Source: Dipteris shenzhenensis
Lineage: Eukaryota; Polypodiophyta; Polypodiopsida; Gleicheniales
Length of the DNA stretch: 64,000 nt
Reading direction: 5' to 3' (one strand)
Assembly (NCBI GenBank): GCA_047967505.1
Contig: CM106538.1
A model generated the notes under the pieces. That model saw nothing but the letters and a program-made list of their open reading frames with translations. It searched no databases and had not been told where the DNA came from. The position numbers were made by a program, and so were the translations under genes. Shown one piece after another: positions 22,695 through 34,353 of this stretch (position 1 is the stretch's first letter; each line of letters begins with the position of its first letter).

Positions 22695-24840
22695 TCTATG
22701 GCTGCAAGGATGTGCATCATATTTGCCAAGGAATGGGAAGTCTATGCTTCATGACTGATGCTCTTTAGTATCACCAATGGTCCCGCAACATTCCAAAGGC
22801 TGATGATCACAACTTTAAAGATCATTGAGGAGCACCTTGCCCATTCTACATGGGATGATCACCTTAGATATTTAAGGCCAGTCTTCTTGAGGTTTGCCTG
22901 TATAGAATTTCCCTCAACCCCCTAAAATGCCAATTTTGGGTCAAACATGGGATGATACTAGGGCATATTGTGTACAAAAATGGAATTTCCACAAACTACA
23001 AAAGATTAAGGCCATCTTGGAGCTACCATCCCCCAGAAATGCCAAGAGTGTACAATGCTTCACTAGGCATATGGGCTATTATTAAAGATTAAGGTCATCT
23101 TGGAGCTACCGTCCCCCAGAAATGCCAAGAATGTACAAGGCTTCACTAGGCATACAGGCTATTATTGAAGATTATCTATAGCTATGTCAAGATTGGTCGC
23201 CCCTTGTATAAGCTTCTTATTGTATTTTTGTGGACCGAGGAATGTCAAGCCTCATTTGAGACTCTTAAACTTGCACTAGCTTTAGATCCTATATTGGGAG
23301 CAGTGGATTGGGATTTAATATTCCATGTGCATATAGATGCCTCGAAGTTTGCAATAGGATACAGTAGGTGGGTATAATTTGGAATATCCTATGTATTTTT
23401 CAAGTCACCAAATTAACAATTTTGAATTGAACTACACAACCATGGAGAGAGAAGGCCTTGCAACGGTCTATATCATGAAGAAATTTTACCACTATTTATT
23501 GGCAAACAAGTTTGTATTCTTTGTACACCATCAGACACTTCTTTATTAAGTGAACAAACCTTGTATGACTGGATGCATCACGCGGTGGATGCTTATACAA
23601 TTAGGGTCTCATTTCACAATTGTGGCTCACAAGGGAAGAACACATTATATGGTGGACCATATGTCTAGGATGCCCAATGGAGGGCCAACAACTAGCATTG
23701 ATGATGATCTCCTTGATGCCTCATTGTATTCCTTGTTAACTTAATATTGGAATGGCTCAAGAGGTTGGCCATTTTTGGCTAATGGGTTTTTGCAAGACAA
23801 GGCTCTTGACAAGACAGGGCCCGAAAACTCATTAAGGATGCAACACCCTATCAGCTGGATAGCTGGTCAACTATAATGGGTAAGCAGCATAATGCACCAT
23901 TGCATCCGCAAAGGTGAATTTATTGAGGTGTTGGAAGAGGTACACTTGGGCATAGCAGGAGGACATTTTGCAGGAGAGCTTACGAGCCACAAGTTCTTGC
24001 AAGCTGGGCTATGGTGGCCTATTCTCTTTGCTGATGTAGCCGAATTTGCTAATCGCTGTGACCCGTGCCAAAGAACGTCCATCCCTCAAAAGAAGGATTA
24101 TATGTCCCTTATAAGAATCCTTCCAGATCAACCCTTTGAGAAGTGGGGCATCTAGTTTATCAGTTAGCAACCACCAAAGGCTCACAAGCTCGATATATTA
24201 TTGTGGCAACTGACTACTTTACTAAGTGGGCAGAAGCCAAGGCAACCACGAAGGATGATGCTAGGGCAATAGTTAAGTCCTGTATGAAATCATTATATCA
24301 TGCCTTAGCCTCCCCTTGAAAATAGCTAGTGGTGGAGTGGACTCACTTGGTTAATGAAACTATACAAATTCTTATGAGTAAGTTTCAAATCATTAATAGA
24401 AAGTCAACTCCCTATTACCCAAGAGCAAATGGCCAAGCTGAGAGTTCTAATAAGACCCTATGCAACACCATGACATGCACAGTAGAGGCCGAGAAAAGTA
24501 ACAGGGAGCAAAAGCTCATCTTTACATTATGGGCATATGATACCGCTTATAAGCTTACAACCACACCCCATTTAGTCTTGCTTTTGGGGTAGAAATGGTA
24601 ATGCCCATGGGGCTTTATACAACATGAAGGTAGAAAAATTAAGGAGGAAACATTGGTTTGCTCGAATCTTAAAAATAAGGACTTTAGCAAGGGCAACCTT
24701 TTCTTATTGTATAGTGTAACAAATACCAAACGAGAATTGAAGTATTGCAATATGGGTTCATAGCGGGTTGTGGAGATCACCTCGTAAAAGAGATGCTCAA
24801 TTGCAACCCTCGATGGAGTCATGGTCTTTCAACTTGTCCT
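22695..24840 (+). pseudogene. Ty3/gypsy pol remnant (RT, RNase H, integrase)
   Basis: Decayed pol on the plus strand. The RT part shows FSITNGPATFQRLM (about 22770-22810), CQFWVKHGMILGHIVYKNGI (about 22928-22985) and KAILELPSPRNAKSV. An 83 bp tandem duplication at about 23002-23167 then breaks the frame. RNase H follows (TEECQASFETLKLA, FHVHIDASKFAIG, MEREGLATVYIMKKFYHYLL), then the spacer HYMVDHMSRMPNGGP. The integrase zinc finger is intact (H...GGH...RCDPC, about 23940-24068). The core shows IIVATDYFTKWAEAKAT and STPYYPRANGQAESSNK. Several stops and frameshifts; no LTRs assigned. The LARD element sits right against its 5' side. Confidence 0.87.
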
Positions 24841-25249
24841 GCCCCTTACAATAGTTGTATTTGTAGAAAAATTTGTGTAGCCCAAAAATGGAGGTCGTAG
24901 CTCTCCCACTGCCTCTCCCAAAGAGGATTTTGATGATAATGACCCATGCTTCATGAGTGCCCACAAAATAAAGTGATAGAGAAGAGTTCCATTGTTAAAA
25001 AAGAGTTCGAGGATACCACGAAATAGCTAATAGGGTTCTTCTCAGATGTGGAGGGTTCTTGGTCTAAGTAGCAAAAGGATTTGAGTGAGAGAGACATATT
25101 AGCCCAGCACCATTTGATCAAAATTACGTGAGAGGAATTTGAAGAAGGGGTATGAGTGGCCTGTGTACAGTTCGAGGTAGAGAGAGAAAGCAATCAAGCG
25201 CTATTCCAAATAGTTGGAGCCATTGAAAAAATTTCACCTTTGCTAAATG
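24841..25249. other. No recognisable gene
   Basis: Possible further decayed tail of the gypsy element (acidic-looking frames near 25000-25200), but nothing assignable. Confidence 0.35.
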
Positions 25250-25436
25250 TTAAAGATGATGTCTAGGTTTAGGGTCTTGTCTTGCAAGCAATTGTAATGG
25301 CCCTAGTTGCCAACTAAGTATATGCAGTTAGTTTGCAGCTTTTATTAAAGATGATGTCTAGGTTTAGGGTCTTGTCTTGCAAGCTCTTGTAATGGCCCTA
25401 GCTACCAACTAAGTATATGTAGTTAGTTTGCATCTT
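25250..25436. repeat. 95 bp tandem duplication
   Basis: TTAAAGATGATGTCTAGG starts at 25250 and 25345. The copies differ at about 8 positions. Confidence 0.9.
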
Positions 25437-25942
25437 TTTGCTGGCTTTGCCTATTTTGGGGCCACGGCATTAAATACTATAGAGCACTTTTCGATGTTTG
25501 CCCTTTTTGGTGCTATAAATATGTGACTTCACAATGACAACTAATATATGCATATATTTATTGTCATCATGTAGTATTGGGTTTCTTTTTATGAAATTGG
25601 CCACTCCTCTTTTAAATGCTAAAGGGGTTGGTATTTTTGTCATTTCATCCATTCTTTACCGTGCTCCACTATTTCCTGTTAAGAGATCTTAATAAATGTG
25701 TTTCAATTGTTGCAATCCAATGATTTTTGGATATTAAGGTGTTGTCATGGCAGTTGCAAATTGAAGGGATTTTTGAAATTAAGGCAACATATTGCTATAA
25801 TTTTGAGATAGTTCTAGTTTGGTTTTCTTTTTGGAAAAAGCAGTTATAGTTTGTGGGTTTAATTACCTAGCTGTAAATGGGACTTGAATTGCTTAAGGTG
25901 ATGTTAAATTTTAATGGACTCTCAAATTTGTTGTGAGTATTG

Positions 25943-26144
25943 CTAAGAGAAGGCTACTTGTGCATCATGCATTATGCTAAAGCAGTTTGCATAATGCATT
26001 AAGCACTATGCATTATGCATAAACCACTATGCACAAAGCATAATGCATTTTTATGCATTATGCTTTGTGCATAGTGGTTTATGCATAATGCATTATGCAA
26101 ACTGCTTCAGCATAATGCATGATGCACAAGCAGCCTGCTCTTAG
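25943..26144. repeat. 202 bp palindrome (foldback/MITE-like)
   Basis: Left arm 25943-26048 and right arm 26053-26144 are near-perfect reverse complements around a TTTT loop. The left arm has one extra block of about 14 bp (around 26010-26024) and there are a few mismatches. The arms are built of ATGCATTATGC-type words. A transcript would form a hairpin of about 90 bp, like MITE-derived small-RNA precursors. It is unrelated in sequence to the 12-15 kb array. Confidence 0.85.
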
Positions 26145-27785
26145 TAGTAATCCAAATAAAATGGTGAGGGCCTAATTGTATAAGCCATACATGGTATGCA
26201 GGCTATAAGCCATAAATGGTATGCATGCTATATCCCAAAGCTATTTTCTCAATCATGGTCAAGGTAATCTATTTGCATAATGAAATGAGAATTTACTACT
26301 ATTGGGCCACTAGCTACATGTCATTTAATAAAATTCAAATTGCTTACTTCTATCTAACCATTTTCACCATTCACACCATATTTAACTTCAACTTCTTTAT
26401 CAGGTACTTGACAGAGGCTTTCCTATAAAGCCAAATTGTACACGTTCTTGTACATAGATTAACTTCAAAACTCTAGAAATGGTCTAGGACCCTATACATT
26501 GTTATACATGTTATAACTAGTATACACTCATTATTACCATCCGTGAGGACATTATGCAATCCATGGGGACATAAGCCCAACAATCGGTCCCTTGCATGGC
26601 TCTAAGTAGCTCCAATCAGCTTGTGCACCTATGTGGCAAGCATGATGAAGGCTACTTCTAGGGCTGCATGGCACTCATACAACTCTATAGCTACCTCAAG
26701 GAGATGTGGTTGCCAGTTGAGTTGTCCACATTCATGAGATGCATACCACATAATTGTCCAACATCTACCTAATCTAAAGCTTGAACTAATAATTGTCCAA
26801 TCTAAAGGCAAGGCTTGTGTTGCTTCTCCCTAAAACCCACACTCCATACCCACTACATGCAATAGCATGTAGAAATCGGTGACCAAACAAATAGGATGCT
26901 TCTATTCCCTCAAAACCACTCAGTGTTGAAGTCACTCACAAGGCTCCTTGCCATCCAAACATGCCCTCAAATCTCAATTTTGAGTTGCTTTATTCTTGGA
27001 AACAATGGACCCCAACAACTTTTCCAATTTGGTGTTCAATTCAGCATGCCTTTCAAACCCAACATGAGATTCAATTAGTTGAATCTCCATGAGATCCTCC
27101 ATCACAATGGCTCACATCATACATGGTGGTGTCTAAAATTGGATGGTCTAGTGTTTTTCATAACGTTCCCAACTCCTCCATCATAATGGCTAGTTCTTCC
27201 TTGCATCCTCCACCATGGTGGTTGGAAATCCACCATCAGGATTCCCTTGCACTGTTATACATGATCTTGAGCCCACTCTATGCATGCCCTTGCACATCCT
27301 CTTCCCTTCAAGCTATAATGCTTAGAATACTTGATGGATGCAATTACCTAACTTATGCAAGTATGTTGTCTCTTCTAAATAATTTTGAACATGCGTTATG
27401 TTGATTTGTGCTTGTTACATTTTAGTACTGGGTAAATAATGGGATCTACCTTCATTGCCAAGTTTTATTTACACTGGCATGCACCATGCACTTTTATCGC
27501 AATGTATTCTAGATTTGCCATGTATTTGCAATCTATTTACAAATTTTATTGTGTAGGATTGGGAGATGGTTTAGCTTTCTCTATTTTGCTCTTAAGATCT
27601 TGGCTTGTTTCTACTTCTGAACTTGGCCAATCTTGGGATGCTTGCATTTTTTCTCTTGGACAATCTATGGAAGTGCTAATGATGAAATGGTATATTGAGT
27701 TTGTAGTTATGCAAAATGTAAGTGATGGAACAATATTGAGTTTGCAATTATGACAAAGAGTATATAGTGATGGAATAGTATATCG
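26145..27785. other. Gene-free stretch
   Basis: Several frames of 60-104 residues exist but show no domain. No splice or start context makes any of them convincing. Confidence 0.4.
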
Positions 27786-27905
27786 GATGGGCCAACTCCC
27801 CCCTTGTAAGCCCCTAAAGGAGGAGAGCATGGGGAGTGATGCGTGGAGAGAAATAGGGGGAAGGAAGATGCTACTATGTGGGTAGCACATAGGCTGCCAC
27901 ATGGA
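27786..27905. repeat. Dispersed repeat, copy 1 (partner at 35214-35335)
   Basis: GGGCCAACTCCCCCCTTGTAAG...GGGTAGCACATAGGCTGCCAC. The second copy at 35214-35335 reads GGGTCAACTCCCCACTTTGTAAG...GGGCAGCACATAGGTTGC. Probably parts of one retroelement leader or LTR. Confidence 0.6.
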
Positions 27906-28164
27906 TGGTACGTTAGTGTCCTTGTATTTAAGAGAGATCAATCGAGATAGATGGTTATCCCTTGGGCCACACATGGACTCTGTTTTAGGGCAAGAGTTTA
28001 GCCTACTATTTGTGGTTGCATTGGAGGGGCATAATGGGCTCCCATCGGCCCAGATAATGAGCAAAAATGAAAAGCAGTCTAGGGGTACTCTTATAGGCAC
28101 CAAGGCAAGCTGGTCGGCCAACCTTGGTCGACTGATAAGAGACAAGGCATCTATAGCTAGGTAT

Positions 28165-28610
28165 CATGCAGAAGCAAAGACACCTTTGTACAAATGTGTA
28201 TAGATGTTGGTAGCAGGATGTACAAATCTATAGCAAAGGGTTTTAGACTATAGTAGGTCTAAGATCAAGGCAACAGAATGCCTAGAGTGAACATGGGAAG
28301 ATCTATGAGGTGTTTTGGGCCAGTAGTAGCAGGCTTGGAAAGGCCCCAAGCTAGGAAAAAATAAGGATGGGCCAGTGGTAGCCTACCACGTGACTAGGTG
28401 GGATGAGCAAGGTAGCCACCTGGTTGCAAATGGGGGTGAGCCTGTAAACTAGTACGTCGGCCCCATATCCTGAGGGGTCAGCCTATTTGGTTGGTCCATT
28501 TTGGAGGGCCTATGGCCCTATAAAAGGAGCCCCTCTAGGGCTCGTACATCATCCATTACAACAGCACTTTTGGACACAAGGTAGATGGGCTTGCCTCCTG
28601 CTCAAAATCT
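28165..28610 (+). repeat. Putative LTR, upstream copy
   Basis: Starts near TGCAGAAGCAAAGACACC. TATAAAAG at 28519-28526 is a good core-promoter box. Similarity with 29485-29925 runs the whole length with small indels. Confidence 0.6.
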
Positions 28611-28659
28611 ATAGTACATTGTGTGGTAAACAACATCCAATGTAGGGGAAGTAGACACC

Positions 28660-29450
28660 TTTACATATCATGCAAGCGTAAAAGCTGAAAATAAATTTGG
28701 AATAGAAAGGCAACCTCAAGACTTAGACCATTTGGAGACCCAAATCTTCAAACTTTTATTAAGTTGGTCAACCATTTTGCCAACTCGTTCACCCAAGTGC
28801 CCATCCAATTGCAAGAGGAATAGAACAAAACCATGGAGATTTGCAAGGAGAGATTCTTGGACATTCAATGCTATATTGCTTGTTTTTGTCTAGTAGACTG
28901 AAACATTGCATATGAGCTTGTGTAGAACTTTATGCTCATGAGCATGGGTCAAGACCTAGGGCTACTCTTAGCAAGAAATACCAAGACCCATGTTTATGAG
29001 AAATGATACTTCCATGAGTGGGAAGAAGCCTAGGAATGGCATTGGGTAGAAAAATAACAAGAAGAATTTGACAATCAATGACAAACAATGGCTACAATGG
29101 TTTTCTTGACTCCTAGAAAGCTACTAGGTATATCTTTGTTATTATTGCCATTTGCAAGGCTGCAAGAAGTGGGATTGTCCTTACTTCAAGAAGCTCCACA
29201 AGGAGATGGCTATCATAGTTGGTCTAGTTACGACTTCAACTTTTTAAGAAAACATCACTTTCATTGTCATCAAGGAGATTTAGGTTCAGTAGCAGGGGAG
29301 AGTGATGTTTCAAGATTTGTGGTCAAAAGGCCTTTAACCTGGCAGACTTTGAGAGTTCAGATGACATCATGTCTACTAGTGTAGTTGAGTTCACTCACTT
29401 ACTCTCTCTCCTATAGAGTTAGTCGGAGTGAATGCAGCATTTTTGGCCAA
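28660..29450 (+). pseudogene. Gag remnant of the gag-only element
   Basis: A broken frame with stops: NLQTFIKLVNHFANSF, then VPIQLQEE, MEICKERFLDIQCYI and, after a gap, ATMVFLTPRKLLGISL. At about 29137-29178 it reads CYYCHLQGCKKWDC, a nucleocapsid knuckle in which Cys replaces the usual His of CX2CX4HX4C, so metal binding is doubtful. The tail after the knuckle (AFNLADFESSDDI) is acidic. No protease or RT follows; the downstream repeat begins almost at once. Confidence 0.6.
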
Positions 29451-29484
29451 AGCATTGAAAGAAACATGGAAGCCAAGGAATCCA

Positions 29485-29925
29485 TCATGCAAGAACAAAG
29501 GCGCCTCTGTACGGATGTGTACAAATTCTAGCAACAAGCTATATAGATCTCTAGTGGAGGGCTTTGGGCAGCAGTAGGTCTAGGAATAAGGTGGAATGCC
29601 TGGAGTGAATAGGGATAGATATGTGGGGTGTTTTGGGCCACTAACAAGCCTAGAAAGGCCCAAGGACAAGCCAAAATAAGCCTAGTCTAGTGGCAACCTA
29701 CCATGTGGTCAAGCGAGCAAAGTGGTCAACTGGTTGCATGTGGGAGTGATCCCAGAGGCCAAGAGGTCAGTCCCATAGATGAAGGGGTTGGCCTACACGA
29801 TTGGTCCATTTTGGAGGTCCTATGGCCCTATAAAAGGAGCCCTTGAGGGCTCATATATCGTCCATTAGAGCAAGACTTTAGAAGCAGATTGGAGTAGTAG
29901 ATCAGCAAGACTTGGGCTAGCATCC
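29485..29925 (+). repeat. Putative LTR, downstream copy
   Basis: Partner of 28165-28610, with TATAAAAG at 29829-29836. Confidence 0.6.
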
Positions 29926-30142
29926 AAGAGGGCCAAAAGAGACTGATTACTACAAACATAGCTTGAGGCAAGGGGGATACTTTTGGCCTTTGTTTTTTCT
30001 AGAGATACTTTGGACTGTTGTTTGTCTAGATAGTGTCATTTGTGAGATTTTAACTTAAGGTGATGACTAAGGTTTGGAGAGTCCTCTTGCTAGTGAGAAT
30101 TCTTGTGCGAGAAGATTAAATGGTAGAATAACAAGAATAGAG

Positions 30143-30147
<5 letters not shown>

Positions 30148-30199
<52 letters not shown>
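30148..30199. repeat. (GA)n tract at the LINE 3' boundary
   Basis: 52 bases of uninterrupted AG directly abutting the 3' end of the truncated LINE (read as a TC tail on the LINE strand). Confidence 0.97.
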
Positions 30200-30201
<2 letters not shown>

Positions 30202-32299
30202 TATTAACGTCCATGGGAAGCCTCACGGTCCTATGGGACAAACTACAAAAAATGGAAAGAAATTCATACTAGCCACAAAGGGTTGAGGTGAAGGGCTAGG
30301 GCCCTTGTCGAGTGCTATGCTAAACTGAACTATATAGCTCAAAATATCAGAGACAACAAACTAGAGCTGAAAATTTTAGAAAGCTAGAACTCAGTAGTCA
30401 AAACCTCACATTGTGGTGGCTCTATCGGGGGTACAAAGATATCTTGGATCTACTTTTATCACACTGTATCCTACTATGGTGGAGGGTGTGGTCCTCTATA
30501 TCCAAAGTGCTATAGCAAGAGTGATGCATGTCTCGGGCAGTCTCCTTTAAGGAGGGAGGAGATGGGTCACAGACCTCGATGGTGCATGCTCTGGTCACTC
30601 TCCATGTCGTGCGTGGACTTTGCATCACTCACCAGGTAGTACAATGCTGTCTCTCTCCACTTATCCATGCTGCACACATGTCTGCTAACTTCTACTCCTC
30701 CACCCCTCTGTGGATTGGAGCTGACTCAAATGCATAGAAGTCCATGAGTAGCGTCTCTCTCTATCATCGTATCTTAATCAAAATATAGCCCATTGATCAT
30801 GGAAGTGGATCTATTAGGAGAGTGGACCAAAGCCTTACCCCTCCTGAAAGAGGCAATGATAGCTTTCCCAGAGCTCATAATAGGTTGGCTAGACAAATAA
30901 GAAATGCTCCTCTGTCTCAACTGTATCCATTGTGCATAACCTATAGATCCGTTGCTCTCTAGGTATGCCTACAGCTCTCCATGCCTTGCTCTCTAGGTAT
31001 GCCTACAGCTCTCCATGCCTTGATCCCCAGCTGATGTGACAAGAATGGCAATCCTCAGTGCATGTGAGACTCCTCTATCATTAAGGTACTAGCTTCTAAT
31101 TACAAGTCCATCCTTCCTTTGATACTCTCAAAAAATGATCACGGTGGAACTGGATCTTGGTGGGAAACTCTTGCCCCCCCCCCAAGTCTGAGATGTATAG
31201 ATTAGGGAAGGTCTAACCATATAATACGGTTAATCTGATCTTAAGGGATCGACTTGAGTGGTGCATTCATGCTATATTGAAAGAGGGGCAATCGGTCCAT
31301 CTAGATACTGTGACTGGCAAACCATGTGGATACGCATGCATACCATGTACCGACCCCATTCTTTGCTAGTCATATGGAAGTCTCTAGTGCCTGCCTCGGT
31401 AGTCCTGTGAGGTAAGGCCCATACTCTGTGGAGGAAAGTCATTGTATAGAAGATGGCATCAACTTGGAGTAGCGTCATGGCGAATTCTACCTATACTATT
31501 TGATGTGGGACCAGAGTCATGATGTGGCCACATTGATCGTCTTGCAAATCATCCCTATCCAAACTACCCCCAAGTATGTGTAGGACTACACTATTTCTAG
31601 CGGTTGGCCTTAGTAAGTAAAGCTGTGTTGGTGTAGTATAGCACGTGAGGTGTTGGATCATGACCTTGTTCTTCCCAAGGTTGACTGTTAGGTCTCTCCT
31701 TGAAAAACACCTCTAGTGCATCCATATGCTTTTGCATCCCCTCTTCTCAAGATGATATAAGTACTATGTCAAATTTCACATATAGCAATATCTGTATCAA
31801 CAAGTCGGCCAACAGTAATCCCTGTCCTCCTAAGCAGTCAATGAAGGATGTAATCATGTCAATGTAGAGCTTGATTAGGGTCGATGAAGGAGGGCATCGT
31901 TGCTTCACTTCGATGGTACCATTCAACCTTGTCTGATAAACCTCCCAAGGCCCAAACTCTCTGTCTGACTGACTCATATAGTCTCATCACTCCCCAATTA
32001 GAACCTTTGGATTCTGCATCTCCTAAAGCCAATCATACAGGAGCTTGGAATAATGTCGAAGGCCTGAAGCCTACAAAGTAGGCATGGAATTTCTAGCAGC
32101 TCTTTATGGCTTCCTCAATGATGGCCCTTAGAGTGAAGGTATGATGAAGGGTGGAGTGCTGTCATAAAAAATCTGCCTATTCTAGAGGTCACTACCCATG
32201 TGCCTCTGTGTGACTATTGATCTCCCTCTCTATAGTATTGACCAATATATCTTGGCCAAGGTGTGGCCAATCATAAGAGTATGGTAGTCCCTAGTATCC

Positions 32300-32300
<1 letters not shown>
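30200..32300 (-). mobile_element. 5'-truncated LINE between GA tracts
   Basis: A minus-strand LINE related to the one at 55.2-60.1 kb. The RT segment at about 31747-31900 reads IEVKQRCPPSSTLIKLYIDM and LADLLIQILLYVKFDIVLIS, aligning with the larger copy's GVKQGCPSSPTLFDLYIDE and LAGTLIQILLYADDMALLS. The catalytic YADD has decayed to YVKF. The copy stops inside RT (its 5' end corresponds to about 57350 of the larger copy). The 3' end (TGTATTAACGTCC... on plus) matches the larger copy's TTTATTAAAGTC. Frameshifts throughout; inactive. Confidence 0.8.

Positions 32301-32388
<88 letters not shown>
32301..32388. repeat. (GA)n tract at the LINE 5' truncation point
   Basis: About 88 bases of GA with one or two interruptions, exactly at the 5'-truncated end of the LINE. 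Confidence 0.97.
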
Positions 32389-32412
32389 TTTCAGAGTGAT
32401 CACTCTAATAAA

Positions 32413-32763
32413 TGTTGGGATATGTGTGATCAAGGGCTTGCTAGGTGCATGTGTGCATCCACTAGCAGTCATATGGTTGTGTGTGTGTGTGTAGAAGAGG
32501 CACACTTAGTGCCATAGGCCATGACATAGGTAATGATGTAATGCAAAGGCCCCCACATGGGATGGTGCCTATGATTGTGGAGTAACTATGATTTAGGAGT
32601 TACCTCCATTGATGTAGGAGAGGTGCCATTGATTTAGGCCACCCTCTCTCCCATTCTATAAAAGAGGGACTTCCCTCTCAAATCAATAAAACAACCATTT
32701 GAATATCTCATGTGTTCTCACTCGCCTCCATGATGAGCTCTCCTCTCTCCCCAAGTTCTAACA
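32413..32763 (+). repeat. 5' LTR of the gag-only element
   Basis: TGTTGGGATATGTG...AGTTCTAACA, with TATAAAAG at about 32657 as the likely promoter box and CTCATGTGTTCTCACTC downstream. Confidence 0.93.
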
Positions 32764-32765
32764 TT

Positions 32766-32777
32766 TGGTATCAGAGC
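32766..32777 (+). other. Primer binding site, initiator-Met tRNA
   Basis: TGGTATCAGAGC, an exact match to the plant consensus, 2 bases after the LTR. Confidence 0.95.
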
Positions 32778-32819
32778 CACTTAGACCTCCATGAGCATCT
32801 AGAGCTTCCAAAACCGCCA

Positions 32820-34040
32820 TGTCATCATCTTCCCCATCTCTCTCCTTCTTCATGCTTTCTTCCACCTCTTTCCCTAAATTTTCCAAGTGCTTGTTCTCCC
32901 TTTGTAGTCAATCATTTCCCGATCCCTATGAGCTATAGCTTCCTTAGGTTAGGGCAAATCTTCAAGTCCAAGCAATTAAGGAAATACTACTCTAGGCGCG
33001 CATGCCGATAGCTTCTCTATCCAACAAACTTTTATGTAATTCGACCTGTAGGAGTAGCCATTGCTCAAATTCTCTTAGCACAAGCTGGGTGACAGTATAA
33101 GGATTCTGCTATGATCAAGTTTGAGCTCATATAGAGTTATATTCGAGCTACACTTGTCATTTTTTCAGTCAAAATCTCTCTTCTTCTAATCGATGACATG
33201 GTGACTTGTGGTGCAATTCCTTCCTGAAGGATGTTCAAGGGTATATAAGCTTTGTTTCTACTGTAAAACCCCTCTCTGATTCGCTTTCTATAGCCCGAAT
33301 TTCAGCCTCCATTGGGGCACTATTTCAGATCTTAAATTTTCTCAAGTTTTGTGGTCAAAGGGTTGACCAAGTTAGCTACAAATTGGGGGTTTGACTATTC
33401 TAAGCTTTTTCTCAGCCTGGTTTAACTTTTCAGATTGATAGTTGACTGTTTTGATTACTTTCAGTTCACATTGAAATCAGTTCTTTGTGATAGGATGTTC
33501 ATTTTATGAGGATAAAGTGATATGACTAGCTCCTGTTGGCCATGAATGAATTGCTTTGTGAAGGAGTAGACACTACCCTTGTTTTATCAACAATTGGTAA
33601 GACCCTCTTCAAATGTGGTTGCTTTGAAGGTATATGGTATGCATTTGAGGCTTCTATTCTAGAGGCATATCTCATGGATACTAAGGAGAGTGATCAAGGT
33701 GATTACAACATCTTGGCAATCTATGTAGATAACGTGGTGATTTTAAAGACCGGAGAACAAGAAGATGAGTACATTAGAAAGGAACCTTGCAAATTTTGTG
33801 GTTTAACTGTACACACTATGGAGAACTGTCACTTAAGAAAGCTATCCCTTAATATGCTTGCCAAGAAACAAGCCTAAGAAGAGGAGAGGAATGACTCCCA
33901 CTACAACTCCAAAGAGAAAGAACCATATCATGTGAAAAAGAGCTACATCAACAACAAAGAAAATCTTGCTAAAGGGAGAACTCCATCAACAAATGAAGAA
34001 TCAAACTTTGTGGTAGAAGATAAAGACTATGCCTTTTGAG
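32820..34040 (+). pseudogene. Broken gag with CCHC zinc knuckle
   Basis: An ATG near 32820 opens a Ser/Pro-rich start (MSSSSPSLSFF), followed by many stops. The longest clean part is 33536-33877. It ends with EPCKFCGLTVHTMENC (about 33782-33829), a complete CX2CX4HX4C nucleocapsid knuckle, followed by a Lys/Glu-rich tail reaching about 34040. Just upstream is ILAIYVDNVVIL, which looks superficially like a Copia RT YVDD box but precedes the knuckle in the same frame, so it is more likely part of gag. No other enzyme domain is present. Confidence 0.7.
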
Positions 34041-34339
34041 CACTTTGTCTTTTGAACTTTATTTATCATCACTTAGTCAATTTTTGAGGTTTTCTGCTTG
34101 GAATAGTACTCCAAAAATAATGTTATGTGTTTTGTGTTTTGTCTTTTGTAAATCACCTTTGGTCACCGTATGATGTAGGCCATGTGATATATGTTTGGTC
34201 TATCCCATTTTTGTAAACCTTGACCCTTGGGCACCTTTGCTAGCATGAGATCCTAGCCATAGATTTATCCTTGACCACCATGAGATGGCATGAGAAACTA
34301 TGTGAATAGATGTATCCTTGACATAGCAAGAGGCAAACC

Positions 34340-34353
34340 CTTGAGGGGGGGTA
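34340..34353 (+). other. Polypurine tract
   Basis: TTGAGGGGGGGTA immediately before the 3' LTR. Confidence 0.8.

Larger units (their letters stand above)
28165..29990 (+). mobile_element. Gag-only LTR element, old
   Basis: Two imperfect direct repeats (about 28165-28610 and 29485-29925) bracket a gag-like interior. Both copies contain TTTGGGCC, GGTCCATTTTGGAGG and CCCTATAAAAGGAGCCC in the same order, as expected of LTRs carrying a promoter. They are highly diverged, and exact ends and target duplication could not be set. The interior of about 880 bp encodes only a broken gag ending in a zinc-knuckle-like motif, and pol is absent. Read as a non-autonomous or internally deleted Ty3/gypsy-type element. 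Confidence 0.62.

Noticed and set aside
27546-28145. 199-codon minus-strand frame
   Set aside because: No recognisable domain or splice context; it overlaps dispersed repeat sequence.
32263-32517. Arg/Glu repeat proteins in GA tracts (also 30074-30286 and 55182-55260)
   Set aside because: Translations of (GA)n, not genes.
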